DNA from: Clusia tigrina
Lineage: Eukaryota; Arthropoda; Insecta; Diptera; Clusiidae
DNA: 64,000 nucleotides
Assembly (NCBI GenBank): GCA_920105625.2
Contig: OV050032.1
Coordinates: forward strand, 75,249,879 to 75,313,878
Reading direction: 5' to 3'
Part shown: positions 13,601 through 28,835 of the stretch, one piece after another
Layout of the letters: each line of letters opens with the position of its first letter
How positions within the stretch are numbered: the stretch's first letter is position 1
The notes under the pieces: model-generated
The model's input: the letters and a program-made list of their open reading frames with translations, nothing else
Told to the model about the DNA's origin: nothing
The model's database searches: none
Program-made: the position numbers and the translations under genes

Positions 13601-16600
13601 TTTGTAACAATAAAGTACTCGAGCCTCTTGTCAATTTAAGTTATCGCTCAAAGCTATGCTACCCTTGAGTCCCAAATCAAACACTGATAAAACTTCAAAT
13701 GGCCCTAACTTAAATACGGTGCGTAATAGACTTATGAAAGTTTGCAACATTCAAATGCTTGTAACTTTTTGCTGGAGCGTTATAAAACCTTGAAATTTTG
13801 TGACAATAAAGTACTCGAGCCTCTTATCAATTTAAGCTATCGCTCAAAGCTATGCTACCCTTGAGTCCCAAATCAAACACTGATAAAACTTGAAATGGCC
13901 CCAACTTCTATACGGTACGTCCTACACGTTTCAAAGTTTGCAAAATCCAAATGCTTGTAACTTTTTACTGGAGCGTCATAAAACCTTGAAATTTTTTACT
14001 TCATAAAACCTTGAAATTTTGTAACAATAGAGTACTCGAGCCTCTTGTCACTTTAAGCTATCGCTCAAAGCTATGCTACCCTTGAGTCCCAAAGTAAACA
14101 CTGATAAAACTTCAAATGGCCCTAACTTCTATACGGTACGTCCTACACCTATCAAAGTTTGCAACATACAAATGCTTGTAATTTTTTCTGGAGCGTCATA
14201 AAACCTTGAAATTTTGAAACAATAAAGTACTCGAGCCTCTTGTCAATTTAAGTTATCGCTCAAAGATACCCTTGAGTCCCAAATCAAACCCTGATAAAAT
14301 TTCAAATGGCTCTAACTTCTATACGGTGCATCCTACACCTATCAAAGTTTGCAACATACAAATGCTTGTAACTTTTTACTGGAGCGTCATAAAACCTTGA
14401 AATTTTGTAAAAATATAGTACTCGAGCCTCTTCACAATTTAAGCTATCGCTCAAAGCTATGCTACCCTTGAGTCATAAATTAAACACTGATAAAACTTCA
14501 AATGGCCCTAACTTCTATACGGTACGTCCTACACCTTTCAAAGTTTCCAACATACGCTTGTAACTTTTTACTGGAGCATCATAAAACCTTGAAATTTTGT
14601 AACAATAAAGTACTCGAGCCTCTTGTCAATTTAAGCTATCACTCAAAGCTATGCTACCCTTGAGTCCCAAATCAAATACTGATAAAACATACAAATGCTT
14701 GTAACTTTTTACTGGAGGGTCATAAAATCTTGAAATTTTGTAACAATAAAGTACTCGAGCCTCTTGTCAATTTAAGTTATCGCTCAAAGTTATGCTACCC
14801 TTGAGTCCCAAATCAAACACTGATAAAACTTCAAATGGCCCTAACTTAAATACGGTGCGTAATAGACTTATGAAAGTTTGCAACATTCAAATGCTTGTAA
14901 CTTTTTGCTGGAGCGTTATAAAACCTTGAAATTTTGTGACAATAAAGTACTCGAGCCTCTTATCAATTTAAGCTATCGCTCAAAGCTATGCTACCCTTGA
15001 GTCCCAAATCAAACACTGATAAAACTTGAAATGGCCCTAACTTCTATACGGTACGTCCTACACGTTTCAAAGTTTGCAAAATCCAAATGCTTGTAACTTT
15101 TTACTGGAGCGTCATAAAACCTTGAAATTTTTTACTTCATAAAACCTTGAAATTTTGTAACAATAGAGTACTCGAGCCTCTTGTCACTTTAAGCTATCGC
15201 TCAAAGCTATGCTACCCTTGAGTCCCAAAGTAAACACTGATAAAACTTCAAATGGCCCTAACTTCTATACGGTACGTCCTACACCTATCAAAGTTTGCAA
15301 CATACAAATGCTTGTAATTTTTTCTGGAGCGTCATAAAACCTTGAAATTTTGAAACAATAAAGTACTCGAGCCTCTTGTCAATTTAAGTTATCGCTCAAA
15401 GATACCCTTGAGTCCCAAATCAAACCCTGATAAAATTTCAAATGGCTCTAACTTCTATACGGTGCATCCTACACCTATCAAAGTTTGCAACATACAAATG
15501 CTTGTAACTTTTTACTGGAGCGTCATAAAACCTGGAAATTTTGTAAAAATATAGTACTCGAGCCTCTTCACAATTTAAGCTATCGCTCAAAGCTATGCTA
15601 CCCTTGAGTCATAAATTAAACACTGATAAAACTTCAAATGGCCCTAACTTCTATACGGTACGTCCTACACCTTTCAAAGTTTCCAACATACGCTTGTAAC
15701 TTTTTACTGGAGCATCATAAAACCTTGAAATTTTGTAACAATAAAGTACTCGAGCCTCTTGCCAATTTAAGCTATCACTCAAAGCTATGCTACCCTTGAG
15801 TCCCAAATCAAATACTGATAAAACATACAAATGCTTGTAACTTTTTACTGGAGGGTCATAAAATCTTGAAATTTTGTAACAATAAAGTACTCGAGCCTCG
15901 TGTCAATTTAAGTTATCGCTCAAAGTTATGCTACCCTTGAGTCCCAAATCAAACACTGATAAAACTTCAAATGGCCCTAACTTAAATACGGTGCGTAATA
16001 GACTTATGAAAGTTTGCAACATTCAAATGCTTGTAACTTTTTGCTGTAGCGTTATACAACCTTGAAATTTTGTGACAATAAAGTACTCGAGCCTCTTATC
16101 AATTTAAGCTATCGCTCAAAGCTATGCTACCCTTGAGTCCCAAATCAAACACTGATAGAACTTGAAATGGCCCTAAATTCTATACGGTACGTCCTACACG
16201 TTTCAAAGTTTGCAAAATCCAAATGCTTGTAACTTTTTACTGGAGCGTCATAAAACCTTGAAATTTTTTACTTCATAAAACCTTGAAATTTTGTAACAAT
16301 AGAGTACTCGAGCCTCTTGTCACTTTAAGCTATCGCTCAAAGCTATGCTACCCTTGAGTCCCAAAGTAAACACTGATAAAACTTCAAATGGCCCAAACTT
16401 CTATACGGTACCTCCTACACCTATCAAAGTTTGCAACATACAAATGCTTGTAACTTTTTACTGGAGCGTCATAAAACCTTGAAATTTTTAACAATAAAGT
16501 ACTCGAGCCTCTTGTCAATTTAAGCTATCGCTCATAGCTATGCTACCGTTGAGTCCCAAATCAAACACTAATAAAACTTCAAATGGCCCTAACTTCTATG

Positions 16601-19600
16601 CGGTACGTCCTACACCTATCAAAGTTTGCAACAAACAAATGCTTGTAACTTTTTCCTGGAGCGTCATAAAACCTTGAAATTTTGTAACAATTAAGTACTC
16701 GAGCCTCTTGTCAATTTAATCTATCGCTCATAGCTATGCTACCCTTGAGTCCCAAATCAAACACTGATAAAACTTCAAATGGCCCTAACTTCTATACGGT
16801 ACGTCCTACACCTATCAAAGTTTGCAACATACAAATGCTTGTAATTTTTTTCTGGAGCGTTATAAAACCTTGAAATTTTGAAACAATAAAGTACTCGAGC
16901 CTCTTGTCAATTTAAGTTATCGCTCAAAGATACCCTTGAGTCCCAAATCAAACCCTGATAAAATTTCAAATGACTCTAACTTCTATACGGTACATCCTAC
17001 ACCTATCAAAGTTTGCAACATACAAATGCTTGTAACTTTTTACTGGAGCGTCATAAAACCTTGAAATTTTGTAAAAATATAGTACTCGAGCCTCTTCACA
17101 ATTTAAGCTATCGCTCAAAGCTATGCTACCCTTGAGTCATAAATTAAACACTGATAAAACTTCAAATGGCCCTAACTTCTATACGGTACGTCCTACACCT
17201 TTCAAAGTTTCCAACATACGCTTGTAACTTTTTACTGGAGCATCATAAAACCTTGAAATTTTGTAACAATAAAGTACTCGAGCCTCTTGCCAATTTAAGC
17301 TATCACTCAAAGCTATGCTACCCTTGAGTCCCAAATCAAATACTGATAAAACTTCAAATGGCCGTAACTTCTATACGGTACGTCCTACACCTATCAAAGT
17401 TTGCAACATACAAATGCTTGTAACTTTTTACTGGAGGGTCATAGAACCTTGAAATTTTGTAACAATAAAGTACTCGAGCCTTTTGTCAATTTAAGTTATC
17501 GCTCAAAGTTATGCTACCCTTGAGTCCCAAATCAAACACTGATAAAACTTCAAATGGCCCTAACTTAAATACGGTGCGTAATAGACTTATGAAAGTTTGC
17601 AACATTCAAATGCTTGTAACTTTTTGCTGGAGCGTTATAAAACCTTGAAATTTTGTGACAATAAAGTACTCGAGCCTCTTATCAATTTAAGCTATCGCTC
17701 ATAGCTATGCTACCGTTGAGTCCCAAATCAAACACTGATAAAACTTCAAATGGCCCTAACTTCTATGCGGTACGTCCTACACCTATCAAAGTTTGCAACA
17801 AACAAATGCTTGTAACTTTTTCCTGGAGCGTCATAAAACCTTGAAATTTTGTAACAATTAAGTACTCGAGCCTCTTGTCAATTTAATCTATCGCTCATAG
17901 CTATGCTACCCTTGAGTCCCAAATCAAACACTGATAAAACTTCAAATGGCCCTAACTTCTATACGGTACGTCCTACACCTATCAAAGTTTGCAACATACA
18001 AATGCTTGTAATTTTTTTCTGGAGCGTTATAAAACCTTGAAATTTTGAAACAATAAAGTACTCGAGCCTCTTGTCAATTTAAGTTATCGCTCAAAGATAC
18101 CCTTGAGTCCCAAATCAAACCCTGATAAAATTTCAAATGACTCTAACTTCTATACGGTGCATCCTACACCTATCAAAGTTTGCAACATACAAATGCTTGT
18201 AACTTTTTACTGGAGCGTCATAAAACCTTGAAATTTTGTAAAAATATAGTACTCGAGCCTCTTCACAATTTAAGCTATCGCTCAAAGCTATGCTACCCTT
18301 GAGTCATAAATTAAACACTGATAAAACTTCAAATGGCCCTAACTTCTATACGGTACGTCCTACACCTTTCAAAGTTTCCAACATACGCTTGTAACTTTTT
18401 ACTGGAGCATCATAAAACCTTGAAATTTTGTAACAATAAAGTACTCGAGCCTCTTGTCAATTTAAGCTATCACTCAAAGCTATGCTACCCTTGAGTCCCA
18501 AATCAAATACTGATAAAACTTCAAATGGCCGTAACTTCTATACGGTACGTCCTACACCTATCAAAGTTTGCAACATACAAATGCTTGTAACTTTTTACTG
18601 GAGGGTCATAGAACCTTGAAATTTTGTAACAATAAAGTACTCGAGCCTTTTGTCAATTTAAGTTATCGCTCAAAGTTATGCTACCCTTGAGTCCCAAATC
18701 AAACACTGATAAAACTTCAAATGGCCCTAACTTAAATACGGTGCGTAATAGACTTATGAAAGTTTGCAACATTCAAATGCTTGTAACTTTTTGCTGGAGC
18801 GTTATAAAACCTTGAAATTTTGTGACAATAAAGTACTCGAGCCTCTTATCAATTTAAGCTATCGCTCAAAGCTATGCTACCCTTGAGTCCCAAATCAAAC
18901 ACTGATAAAACTTCAAATGGCCCTAACTTCAATACGGTGCGTAATAGACTTATGAAAGTTTGCAACATTCAAATGCTTGTAACTTTTTGCTGGAGCGTTA
19001 TAAAACCTTGAAATTTTGTAACAATAAAGTACTCGAGCCTCTTGTCAATTTAAGTTATCGCTCAAAGCTATGCTACCCTTGAGTCCCAAATCAAACACTG
19101 ATAAAACTTCAAATGGCCCTAACTTCTATACGGTACGTCCCACACCTATCAAAGTTTGGAACATACAAATGCTTCTAACTTTTTACTGGAGGGTCATAAA
19201 ACCTTGAAATTTTGTAACAATAAAGTACTCGAGCCTCTTGTCAATTTAAGCTATCGCTCAAAGCTATGCTTCCCTTGAGTCCCAAATCAAACACTGATAA
19301 AACATCAAATGACCCTAACTTCTATACGGTACGTCCTACACCTATCAAAGTTTGCAGCATACAAATTCTTGTAACTTTTTACTGGAGTGTCATAAAACCT
19401 TGAAATTTTGTAACAATAAAGTACTCGAGCCTCTTGTCAATTTAAGCTATCGCTCAAAGCTATGCTACCCTTGAGTCCCAAATCAAACACTGATAAAATT
19501 TTAAATGGCCCTAACTTCTATACGGTACGTCCTTCACCTATCAAAGTTTGCAACATACAAAAGTCTTGTAACTTTTTACCGGAGCGTCGTAAAACCTTGA

Positions 19601-21659
19601 AATTTTGTAACAATAAAGTACTCGAGCCTCTTTTTAATTTAAGCTATCGCTCATAGCTATGCTACCCTTGAGTCCCAAATCAAACACTGATAAAACTTCA
19701 AATGGCCCTAACTTCTATACGGTACGTCCTACACCTATCAAAGTTTGCAACATACAAATGCTTGTAACTTTTTACTGGAGCGTCATACAACCTTGAAATT
19801 TTTACTTCATAAAACCTTGAAATTTTGTAACAATAGAGTACTCGAGCCTCTTGTCAATTTAAGCTATCGCTCAAAGCTATGCTCCCCTTGAGTCCCAAAT
19901 CAAACACTGATAAAGCTTCAAATGGCCCTAACTTCTATATGGTACGTCCTACACCTATCAAAGTTTGCAACATACAAATGCTTGTAACTATTTACTGGAG
20001 CGTCATAAAACCTTGAAATTTTGTAACAATAAAGTACTCGAGCCTCTTGTCAATTTAAGCTATCGCTCAAAGCTATGTTACCCTTGAGTCCCAAATCAAA
20101 CACTGATAAAACTTGAAATGGCCCTAACTTCTATACGGTACGTCCTACACGTTTTAAAGTTTGCAAAATCCAAATGCTTGTAACTTTTTACTGGAGCGTC
20201 ATAAAACCTTGAAATTTTTTACTTCATAAAACCTTGAAATTTTGTAACAATAGAGTACTCGAGCCTCTTGTCACTTTAAGCTATCGCTCAAAGCTATGCT
20301 ACCCTTGAGTCCCAAAGTAAACACTGAAAAAACTTCAAATGGCCCTAACTTCTATGCGGTACGTCCTACACCTATCAAAGTTTGCAACAAACAAATGCTT
20401 GTAACTTTTTACTGGAGCGTCATAAAACCTTGAAATTTTGTAACAATTAAGCACTCGAGCCTCTTGTCAATTTAATCTATCGCTCATAGCTATGCTACCC
20501 TTGAGTCCCAAATCAAACACTGATAAAACTTCAAATGGCCCTAACTTCTATACGGTACGTCCTACACCTATCAAAGTTTGCAACATACAAATGCTTGTAA
20601 TTTTTTTCTGGAGCGTCATAAAACCTTGAAATTTTGAAACAATAAAGTACTCGAGCCTCTTGTCAATTTAAGTTATCGCTCAAAGATACCCTTGAGTCCC
20701 AAATCAAACACTGATAAAATTTCAAATGGCTCTAACTTCTATACGGTGCATCCTACACCTATCAAAGTTTGCAACATACAAATGCTTGTAACTTTTTACT
20801 GGAGCGTCATAGAACCTTGAAATTTTGTAACAATAAAGTACTCGAGCCTCTTATCAATTTAAGCTATCGCTCAAAGCTATGCTACCCTTGAGTCCCAAAT
20901 CAAACACTGATAAAACTTCAAATGGCCCTAACTTCTATACGGTACGTCCTACACCTATCAAAGTTTGCAGCATACAAATTCTTGTAACTTTTTACTGGAG
21001 CGTCATAGAACCTTGAAATTTTGTAACAATAAAGTACTCGAGCCTCTTATCAATTTAAGCTATCGCTCAAAGCTATGCTACCCTTGAGTCCCAAATCAAA
21101 CACTGATAAAACTTCAAATGGCCCTAACTTCTATACGGTACGTCCTACACCTATCAAAGTTTGCAACATACAAATGCTTGTAACTTTTTACTGGAGCGTC
21201 ATAAAACCTTCAAATTTTGTAACAATAAAGTACTCGAGCCTCTTGCCAATTTAAGCTATCGCTGAGACCTATGCTCCCCTTGAGTCCCAAATGAAACACT
21301 GGTAAAACTTCAAATGGCCCTAACTTCTATACTGTAAGTCCTACACCTATCAAAGTTTGCAACATACAAATGCTTGTAACTTTTTACTGGAGCGTCATAA
21401 AACCTTGAAATTTTTAACAATAAAGTACTTGGGCCTCTTGTCAATTAAAGCTATCGCTCATAGCTATGCTGCCCTTGAGTCCCAAATCAAACACTGATCA
21501 AATTTCAAATGGCCCTAACTTCAATACGGTGCGTAATAGACTTATAAAAGTTTGCAACATTCAAATGCTTGTAACTTTTTGCTGGAGCGTTATAAAACCT
21601 TGAAATTTTGTGACAATAAAGTACTCGAGCCTCTTATCAATTTAAGCTATCGCTCAAAG

Positions 21660-23950
21660 CTATGCTACCCTTGAGTCCCAAATCAAACACTGATAAAACT
21701 TCAAATGGCCGTAACTTCTATACGGTACGTCCTACACCTATCAAAGTTTGGAACATACAAATGCTTGTAACTTTTTACTGGAGGGTCATAAAACCTTGAA
21801 ATTTTGTAACAATAAAGTACTCGAGCCTCTTGTCAATTTAAGCTATCGCTCAAAGCTATGCTTTCCTTGAGTCCCAAATCAAACACTGATAAAACTTCAA
21901 ATGGCCCTAACTTCAATACGGTGCGTAATAGACTTATAAAAGTTTGCAACATTCAAATGCTTGTAACTTTTTGCTGGAGCGTTATAAAACCTTGAAATTT
22001 TGTGACAATAAAGTACTCGAGCCTCTTATCAATTTAAGCTATCGCTCAAAGCTATGCTACCCTTGAGTCCCAAATCAAACACTGATAAAACTTCAAATGG
22101 CCCTAACTTCAATACGGTGCGTAATAGACTTATGAAAGTTTGCAACATTCAAATGCTTGTAACTTTTTGCTGGAGCGTTATAAAACCTTGAAATTTTGTA
22201 ACAATAAAGTACTCGAGCCTCTTGTCAATTTAAGTTATCGCTCAAAGCTATGCTACCCTTGAGTCCCAAATCAAACACTGATAAAACTTCAAATGGCCCT
22301 AACTTCTATACGGTACGTCCTACACCTATCAAAGTTTGGAACATACAAATGCTTGTAACTTTTTACTGGAGGGTCATAAAACCTTGAAATTTTGTAACAA
22401 TAAAGTACTCGAGCCTCTTGCCAATTTAAGCTATCGCTGAGACCTATGCTCCCCTTGAGACCCAAATGAAACACTGGTAAAACTTCAAATGGCCCTAACT
22501 TCTATACTGTAAGTCCTACACCTATCAAAGTTTGCAACATACAAATGCTTGTAACTTTTTACTGGAGCGTCATAAAACCTTGAAATTTTTAACAATAACG
22601 TACTTGGGCCTCTTGTCAATTTAAGCTATCGCTCATAGCTATGCTACCCTTGAGTCCCAAATCAAACACTGATAAAACTTCAAATGGCCCTAACTTCAAT
22701 ATGGTGCGTAATAGACTTATAAAAGTTTGCAACATTCAAATGCTTGTAACTTTTTGCTGGAGCGTTATAAAACCTTGAAATTTTGTGACAATAAAGTACT
22801 CGAGCCTCTTATCAATTTAAGCTATCGCTCAAAGCTATGCTACCCTTGAGTCCCAAATCAAACACTGATAAAACTTCAAATGGCCCTAACTTCAATACGG
22901 TGCGTAATAGACTTATAAAAGTTTGCAACATTCAAATGCTTGTAACTTTTTGCTGGAGCGTTATAAAACCTTGAAATTTTGTGACAATAAAGTACTCGAG
23001 CCTCTTATCAATTTAAGCTATCGCTCAAAGCTATGCTACCCTTGAGTCCCAAATCAAACACTGATAAAACTTCAAATGGCCCTAACTTCAATACGGTGCG
23101 TAATAGACTTATGAAAGTTTGCAACATTCAAATGTTTGTAACTTTTTGCTGGAGCGTTATAAAACCTTGAAATTTTGTAACAATAAAGTACTCGAGCTTC
23201 TTGTCAATTTAAGTTATCGCTCAAAGCTATGCTACCCTTGAGTCCCAAATCAAACACTGATAAAACTTCAAATGGCCCTAACTTCTATACGGTACGTCCT
23301 ACACCTATCAAACTTTGGAACATACAAATGCTTGTAACTTTTTACTGGAGGGTCATAAAACCTTGAAATTTTGTAACAATAAAGTACTCGAGCCTCTTGC
23401 CAATTTAAGCTATCGCTGAGACCTATGCTCCCCTTGAGACCCAAATGAAACACTGGAAAAACTTCAAAGGGCCCTAACTTCTATAGTGTAAGTCCTACAC
23501 CTATCAAAGTTTGCAACATACAAATGCTTGTAACTTTTTACTGGAGCGTCATAAAACCTTGAAATTTTTAACAATAACGTACTTGGGCCTCTTGTCAATT
23601 TAAGCTATCGCTCATAGCTATGCTACCCTTGAGTCCCAAATCAAACACTGATAAAACTTCAAATGGCCCTAACTTCAATACGGTGCGTAATAGACTTATA
23701 AAAGTTTGCAACATTCAAATGCTTGTAACTTTTTGCTGGAGCGTTATAAAACCTTGAAATTTTGTGACAATAAAGTACTCGAGCCTCTTATCAATTTAAG
23801 CTATCGCTCAAAGCTATGCTACCCTTGAGTCCCAAATCAAACACTGATAAAACTTCAAATGGCCCTAACTTCAATACGGTGCGTAATAGACTTATGAAAG
23901 TTTGCAACATTCAAATGCTTGTAACTTTTTGCTGGAGCGTTATAAAACCT
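21660..23950. repeat. Higher-order satellite repeat, left copy
   Basis: This run of monomers recurs 3133 bp downstream. Rare private variants keep the same spacing: GGCCGTAACTTC at 21708 and 24841, AATATGGTGCG at 22699 and 25832, and CTTCAAAGGGCCC at 23462 and 26595. The 3133-bp shift is 16 monomers. Edges are approximate because flanking monomers are similar anyway. Confidence 0.85.
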
Positions 23951-24792
23951 TGAAATTTTGTAACAATAAAGTACTCGAGCCTCTTGCCAATTTAAGCTAT
24001 CGCTGAGACCTATGCTCCCCTTGAGTCCCAAATGAAACACTGGTAAAACTTCAAATGGCCCTAACTTCTATACTGTAAGTCCTACACCTATCAAAGTTTG
24101 CAACATACAAATGCTTGTAACTTTTTACTGGAGCGTCATAAAACCTTGAAATTTTTAACAATAAAGTACTTGGGCCTCTTGTCAATTAAAGCTATCGCTC
24201 ATAGCTATGCTGCCCTTGAGTCCCAAATCAAACACTGATCAAATTTCAAATGGCCCTAACTTCAATACGGTGCGTAATAGACTTATAAAAGTTTGCAACA
24301 TTCAAATGCTTGTAACTTTTTGCTGGAGCGTTATAAAACCTTGAAATTTTGTGACAATAAAGTACTCGAGCCTCTTATCAATTTAAGCTATCGCTCAAAG
24401 CTATGCTACCCTTGAGTCCCAAATCAAACACTGATAAAACTTCAAATGGCCCTAACTTCAATACGGTGCGTAATAGACTTATGAAAGTTTGCAACATTCA
24501 AATGCTTGTAACTTTTTGCTGTAGCGTTATAAAACCTTGAAATTTTGTAACAATAAAGTACTCGAGCCTCTTATCAATTTAAGCTATCGCTCAAAGCTAT
24601 GCTACCCTTGAGTCCCAAATCAAACACTGATAAAACTTCAAATGGCCCTAAATTCAATACGGTGCGTAATAGACTTATGAAAGTTTGCAACATTCAAATG
24701 CTTGTAACTTTTTGCTGGAGCGTTATAAAACCTTGAAATTTTGTAACAATAAAGTACTCGAGCCTCTTATCAATTTAAGCTATCGCTCAAAG

Positions 24793-27083
24793 CTATGCTA
24801 CCCTTGAGTCCCAAATCAAACACTGATAAAACTTCAAATGGCCGTAACTTCTATACGGTACGTCCTACACCTATCAAAGTTTGGAACATACAAATGCTTG
24901 TAACTTTTTACTGGAGGGTCATAAAACCTTGAAATTTTGTAACAATAAAGTACTCGAGCCTCTTGTCAATTTAAGCTATCGCTCAAAGCTATGCTTTCCT
25001 TGAGTCCCAAATCAAACACTGATAAAACTTCAAATGGCCCTAACTTCAATACGGTGCGTAATAGACTTATAAAAGTTTGCAACATTCAAATGCTTGTAAC
25101 TTTTTGCTGGAGCGTTATAAAACCTTGAAATTTTGTGACAATAAAGTACTCGAGCCTCTTATCAATTTAAGCTATCGCTCAAAGCTATGCTACCCTTGAG
25201 TCCCAAATCAAACACTGATAAAACTTCAAATGGCCCTAACTTCAATACGGTGCGTAATAGACTTATGAAAGTTTGCAACATTCAAATGCTTGTAACTTTT
25301 TGCTGGAGCGTTATAAAACCTTGAAATTTTGTAACAATAAAGTACTCGAGCCTCTTGTCAATTTAAGCTATCGCTCAAAGCTATGCTACCCTTGAGTCCC
25401 AAATCAAACACTGATAAAACTTCAAATGGCCCTAACTTCTATACGGTACGTCCTACACCTATCAAAGTTTGGAACATACAAATGCTTGTAACTTTTTACT
25501 GGAGGGTCATAAAACCTTGAAATTTTGTAACAATAAAGTACTCGAGCCTCTTGCCAATTTAAGCTATCGCTGAGACCTATGCTCCCCTTGAGACCCAAAT
25601 GAAACACTGGTAAAACTTCAAATGGCCCTAACTTCTATACTGTAAGTCCTACACCTATCAAAGTTTGCAACATACAAATGCTTGTAACTTTTTACTGGAG
25701 CGTCATAAAACCTTGAAATTTTTAACAATAACGTACTTGGGCCTCTTGTCAATTTAAGCTATCGCTCATAGCTATGCTACCCTTGAGTCCCAAATCAAAC
25801 ACTGATAAAACTTCAAATGGCCCTAACTTCAATATGGTGCGTAATAGACTTATAAAAGTTTGCAACATTCAAATGCTTGTAACTTTTTGCTGGAGCGTTA
25901 TAAAACCTTGAAATTTTGTGACAATAAAGTACTCGAGCCTCTTATCAATTTAAGCTATCGCTCAAAGCTATGCTACCCTTGAGTCCCAAATCAAACACTG
26001 ATAAAACTTCAAATGGCCCTAACTTCAATACGGTGCGTAATAGACTTATAAAAGTTTGCAACATTCAAATGCTTGTAACTTTTTGCTGGAGCGTTATAAA
26101 ACCTTGAAATTTTGTGACAATAAAGTACTCGAGCCTCTTATCAATTTAAGCTATCGCTCAAAGCTATGCTACCCTTGAGTCCCAAATCAAACACTGATAA
26201 AACTTCAAATGGCCCTAACTTCAATACGGTGCGTAATAGACTTATGAAAGTTTGCAACATTCAAATGTTTGTAACTTTTTGCTGGAGCGTTATAAAACCT
26301 TGAAATTTTGTAACAATAAAGTACTCGAGCCTCTTGTCAATTTAAGTTATCGCTCAAAGCTATGCTACCCTTGAGTCCCAAATCAAACACTGATAAAACT
26401 TCAAATGGCCCTAACTTCTATACGGTACGTCCTACACCTATCAAAGTTTGGAACATACAAATGCTTGTAACTTTTTACTGGAGGGTCATAAAACCTTGAA
26501 ATTTTGTAACAATAAAGTACTCGAGCCTCTTGCCAATTTAAGCTATCGCTGAGACCTATGCTCCCCTTGAGACCCAAATGAAACACTGGAAAAACTTCAA
26601 AGGGCCCTAACTTCTATAGTGTAAGTCCTACACCTATCAAAGTTTGCAACATACAAATGCTTGTAACTTTTTACTGGAGCGTCATAAAACCTTGAAATTT
26701 TTAACAATAACGTACTTGGGCCTCTTGTCAATTTAAGCTATCGCTCATAGCTATGCTACCCTTGAGTCCCAAATCAAACACTGATAAAACTTCAAATGGC
26801 CCTAACTTCAATACGGTGCGTAATAGACTTATAAAAGTTTGCAACATTCAAATGCTTGTAACTTTTTGCTGGAGCGTTATAAAACCTTGAAATTTTGTGA
26901 CAATAAAGTACTCGAGCCTCTTATCAATTTAAGCTATCGCTCAAAGCTATGCTACCCTTGAGTCCCAAATCAAACACTGATAAAACTTCAAATGGCCCTA
27001 ACTTCAATACGGTGCGTAATAGACTTATGAAAGTTTGCAACATTCAAATGCTTGTAACTTTTTGCTGGAGCGTTATAAAACCT
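24793..27083. repeat. Higher-order satellite repeat, right copy
   Basis: This is the partner of the block at about 21660-23950, offset by 3133 bp and sharing its private variants. The near identity of the two blocks against the looser similarity between adjacent monomers shows recent duplication of a multi-monomer segment. Edges are approximate. Confidence 0.85.
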
Positions 27084-28835
27084 AGAAATTTTGTAACAAT
27101 AAAGTACTCGAGCCTCTTGTCAATTTAAGTTATCGCTCAAAGCTATGCTACCCTTGAGTCCCAAATCAAACACTGATAAAACTTCAAATGGCCCTAGCTT
27201 CAATACGGTGCGTAATAGACTTATGAAAGTTTGCAACATTCAAATGCTTGTAACTTTTTGCTGGAGCGTTATAAAACCTTAAAATTTTGTAACAATAAAG
27301 TACTCGAGCCTCTTGTCAATTTAAGTTATCGCTCAAAGCTATGCTACCCTTGAGTCCCAAATCAAACACTGATAAAACTTCAAATGGCCCTAACTTCTAT
27401 ACAGTACGTCCTACACCTATCAAAGTTTGGAACATACAAATGCTTGTAACTTTTTACTGGAGGGTCATAAAACCTTGAAATTTTGTAACAATAAAGTACT
27501 CGAGCCTCTTGTCAATTTAAGCTATCGCTCAAAGCTATGCTTCCCTTGAGTCCCAAATCAAACACAGATAAAACATCAAATGACCCTAACTTCTATACGG
27601 TACGTCCTACACATATCAAAGTTTGCAGAATACAAATTCTTGTAACTTTTTACTGGAGTGTCATAAAACCTTGAAATTTTGTACCAATAAAGTACTCGAG
27701 CCTCTTGTCAATTTAAGCTATCGCTCAAAGCTATGCTACCCTTGAGTCCCAAATCAAACACTGATAAAACTTCAAATGGCTCTAACTTCTATACGGTACG
27801 TCCTACACCTCTCAAAGGTTGTAACATACAAATGCTTGTAACTTTTTACTGGAGTGTCGTAAAACCTTGAAATTTTGTAACAATAAAGTACTCGAGCCTC
27901 TTGTCAATTTAAGTTATCGCTCAAAGCTATGCTACCCTTGAGTCCCAAATCAAACACTGATAAAACTTCAAATGGCCCTAACTTCTATACGGTACGTCCT
28001 ACACCTATCAAAGTTTGCAACATACAAATGCTTGTAACTTTTTACTGGAGCGTCATAAAACCTTCAAATTTTGTAACAATAAAGTACTCGAGCCTCTTGC
28101 CAATTTAAGCTATCGCTCAGACCTATGCTCCCCTTGAGTCCCAAATGAAACACTGGTAAAACTTCAAATGGCCCTAACTTATATACTGTAAGTCCTACAC
28201 CTATCAAAGTTTCCAACATACAAATGCTTGTAACTTTTTACTGGAGCGTCATAAAACCTTGAAATTTTGTAACAATAAAGTACTCGAGCCTCTTGTCAAT
28301 TTAAGCTATCGTTCAAAGCCATGCTACCCTTGAGTCCCAAATCAAACACTGATAAAACTTCAAATGACTCTAACTTCTATACGGAACGTCCTACACCTAT
28401 CAAAGTTTGCAACATACAAATGCTTGTAACTTTTTACTGGAGCATCATAAAACCTTGAAATTTTGTAACAATAAAGTACTCGAGCCTCTTGTCAATTTAA
28501 TCTATCGCTCAAAGCTATGCTCCCTTTGAGTCCCAAATCAAACACTGATAAAACTTCAAATGGCCCTAACTTCTATACGGTACGCCCTACACCTATCAAA
28601 GTTTGCAACATACAAATGGTTGTAACTTTTTACTGGAGCGTCATAAAACTTTGAAATTTTGTGACAATAAAGTACTCGAGCTTCTTGTCAATTTAAGCTA
28701 TCGCTCAAAGCTATGCTACCCTTGAGTCCCAAATCAAACCCTGATAAAACTTCATATGGCCCTATCTTCTATACGGTACGTCCTACACCTATCAAACTTT
28801 GCAACATACAAATGCTTGTAACTTTTTGCTGGAGC

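Larger units (their letters stand above)
1..28835. repeat. Satellite DNA array, about 196-bp monomer
   Basis: The whole stretch is a head-to-tail tandem repeat. Successive copies of the landmark CCCTTGAGTCCCAAA fall at 560, 756 and 952, giving a 196-bp period; neighbours at 160 and 381 are 221 bp apart because of a 25-bp internal duplication, and 381 to 560 is 179 bp because of a deletion. Nearly every monomer carries GTACTCGAGCC, and most carry GGCCCTAACTTC and CTTGTAACTTTTT. Dividing length by unit gives about 145 copies. The array has no real coding sequence: the open frames of about 60 codons recur with the monomer and disagree between copies. The 196-bp unit is close to one nucleosome plus linker, as in many satellites. 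The array is cut at both ends (window edge and N gap), so its full size is unknown. Confidence 0.98.

Noticed and set aside
1..28835. CRISPR array
   Set aside because: There are no short repeats with unique spacers; the whole 196-bp unit is repeated, and the setting is eukaryotic.
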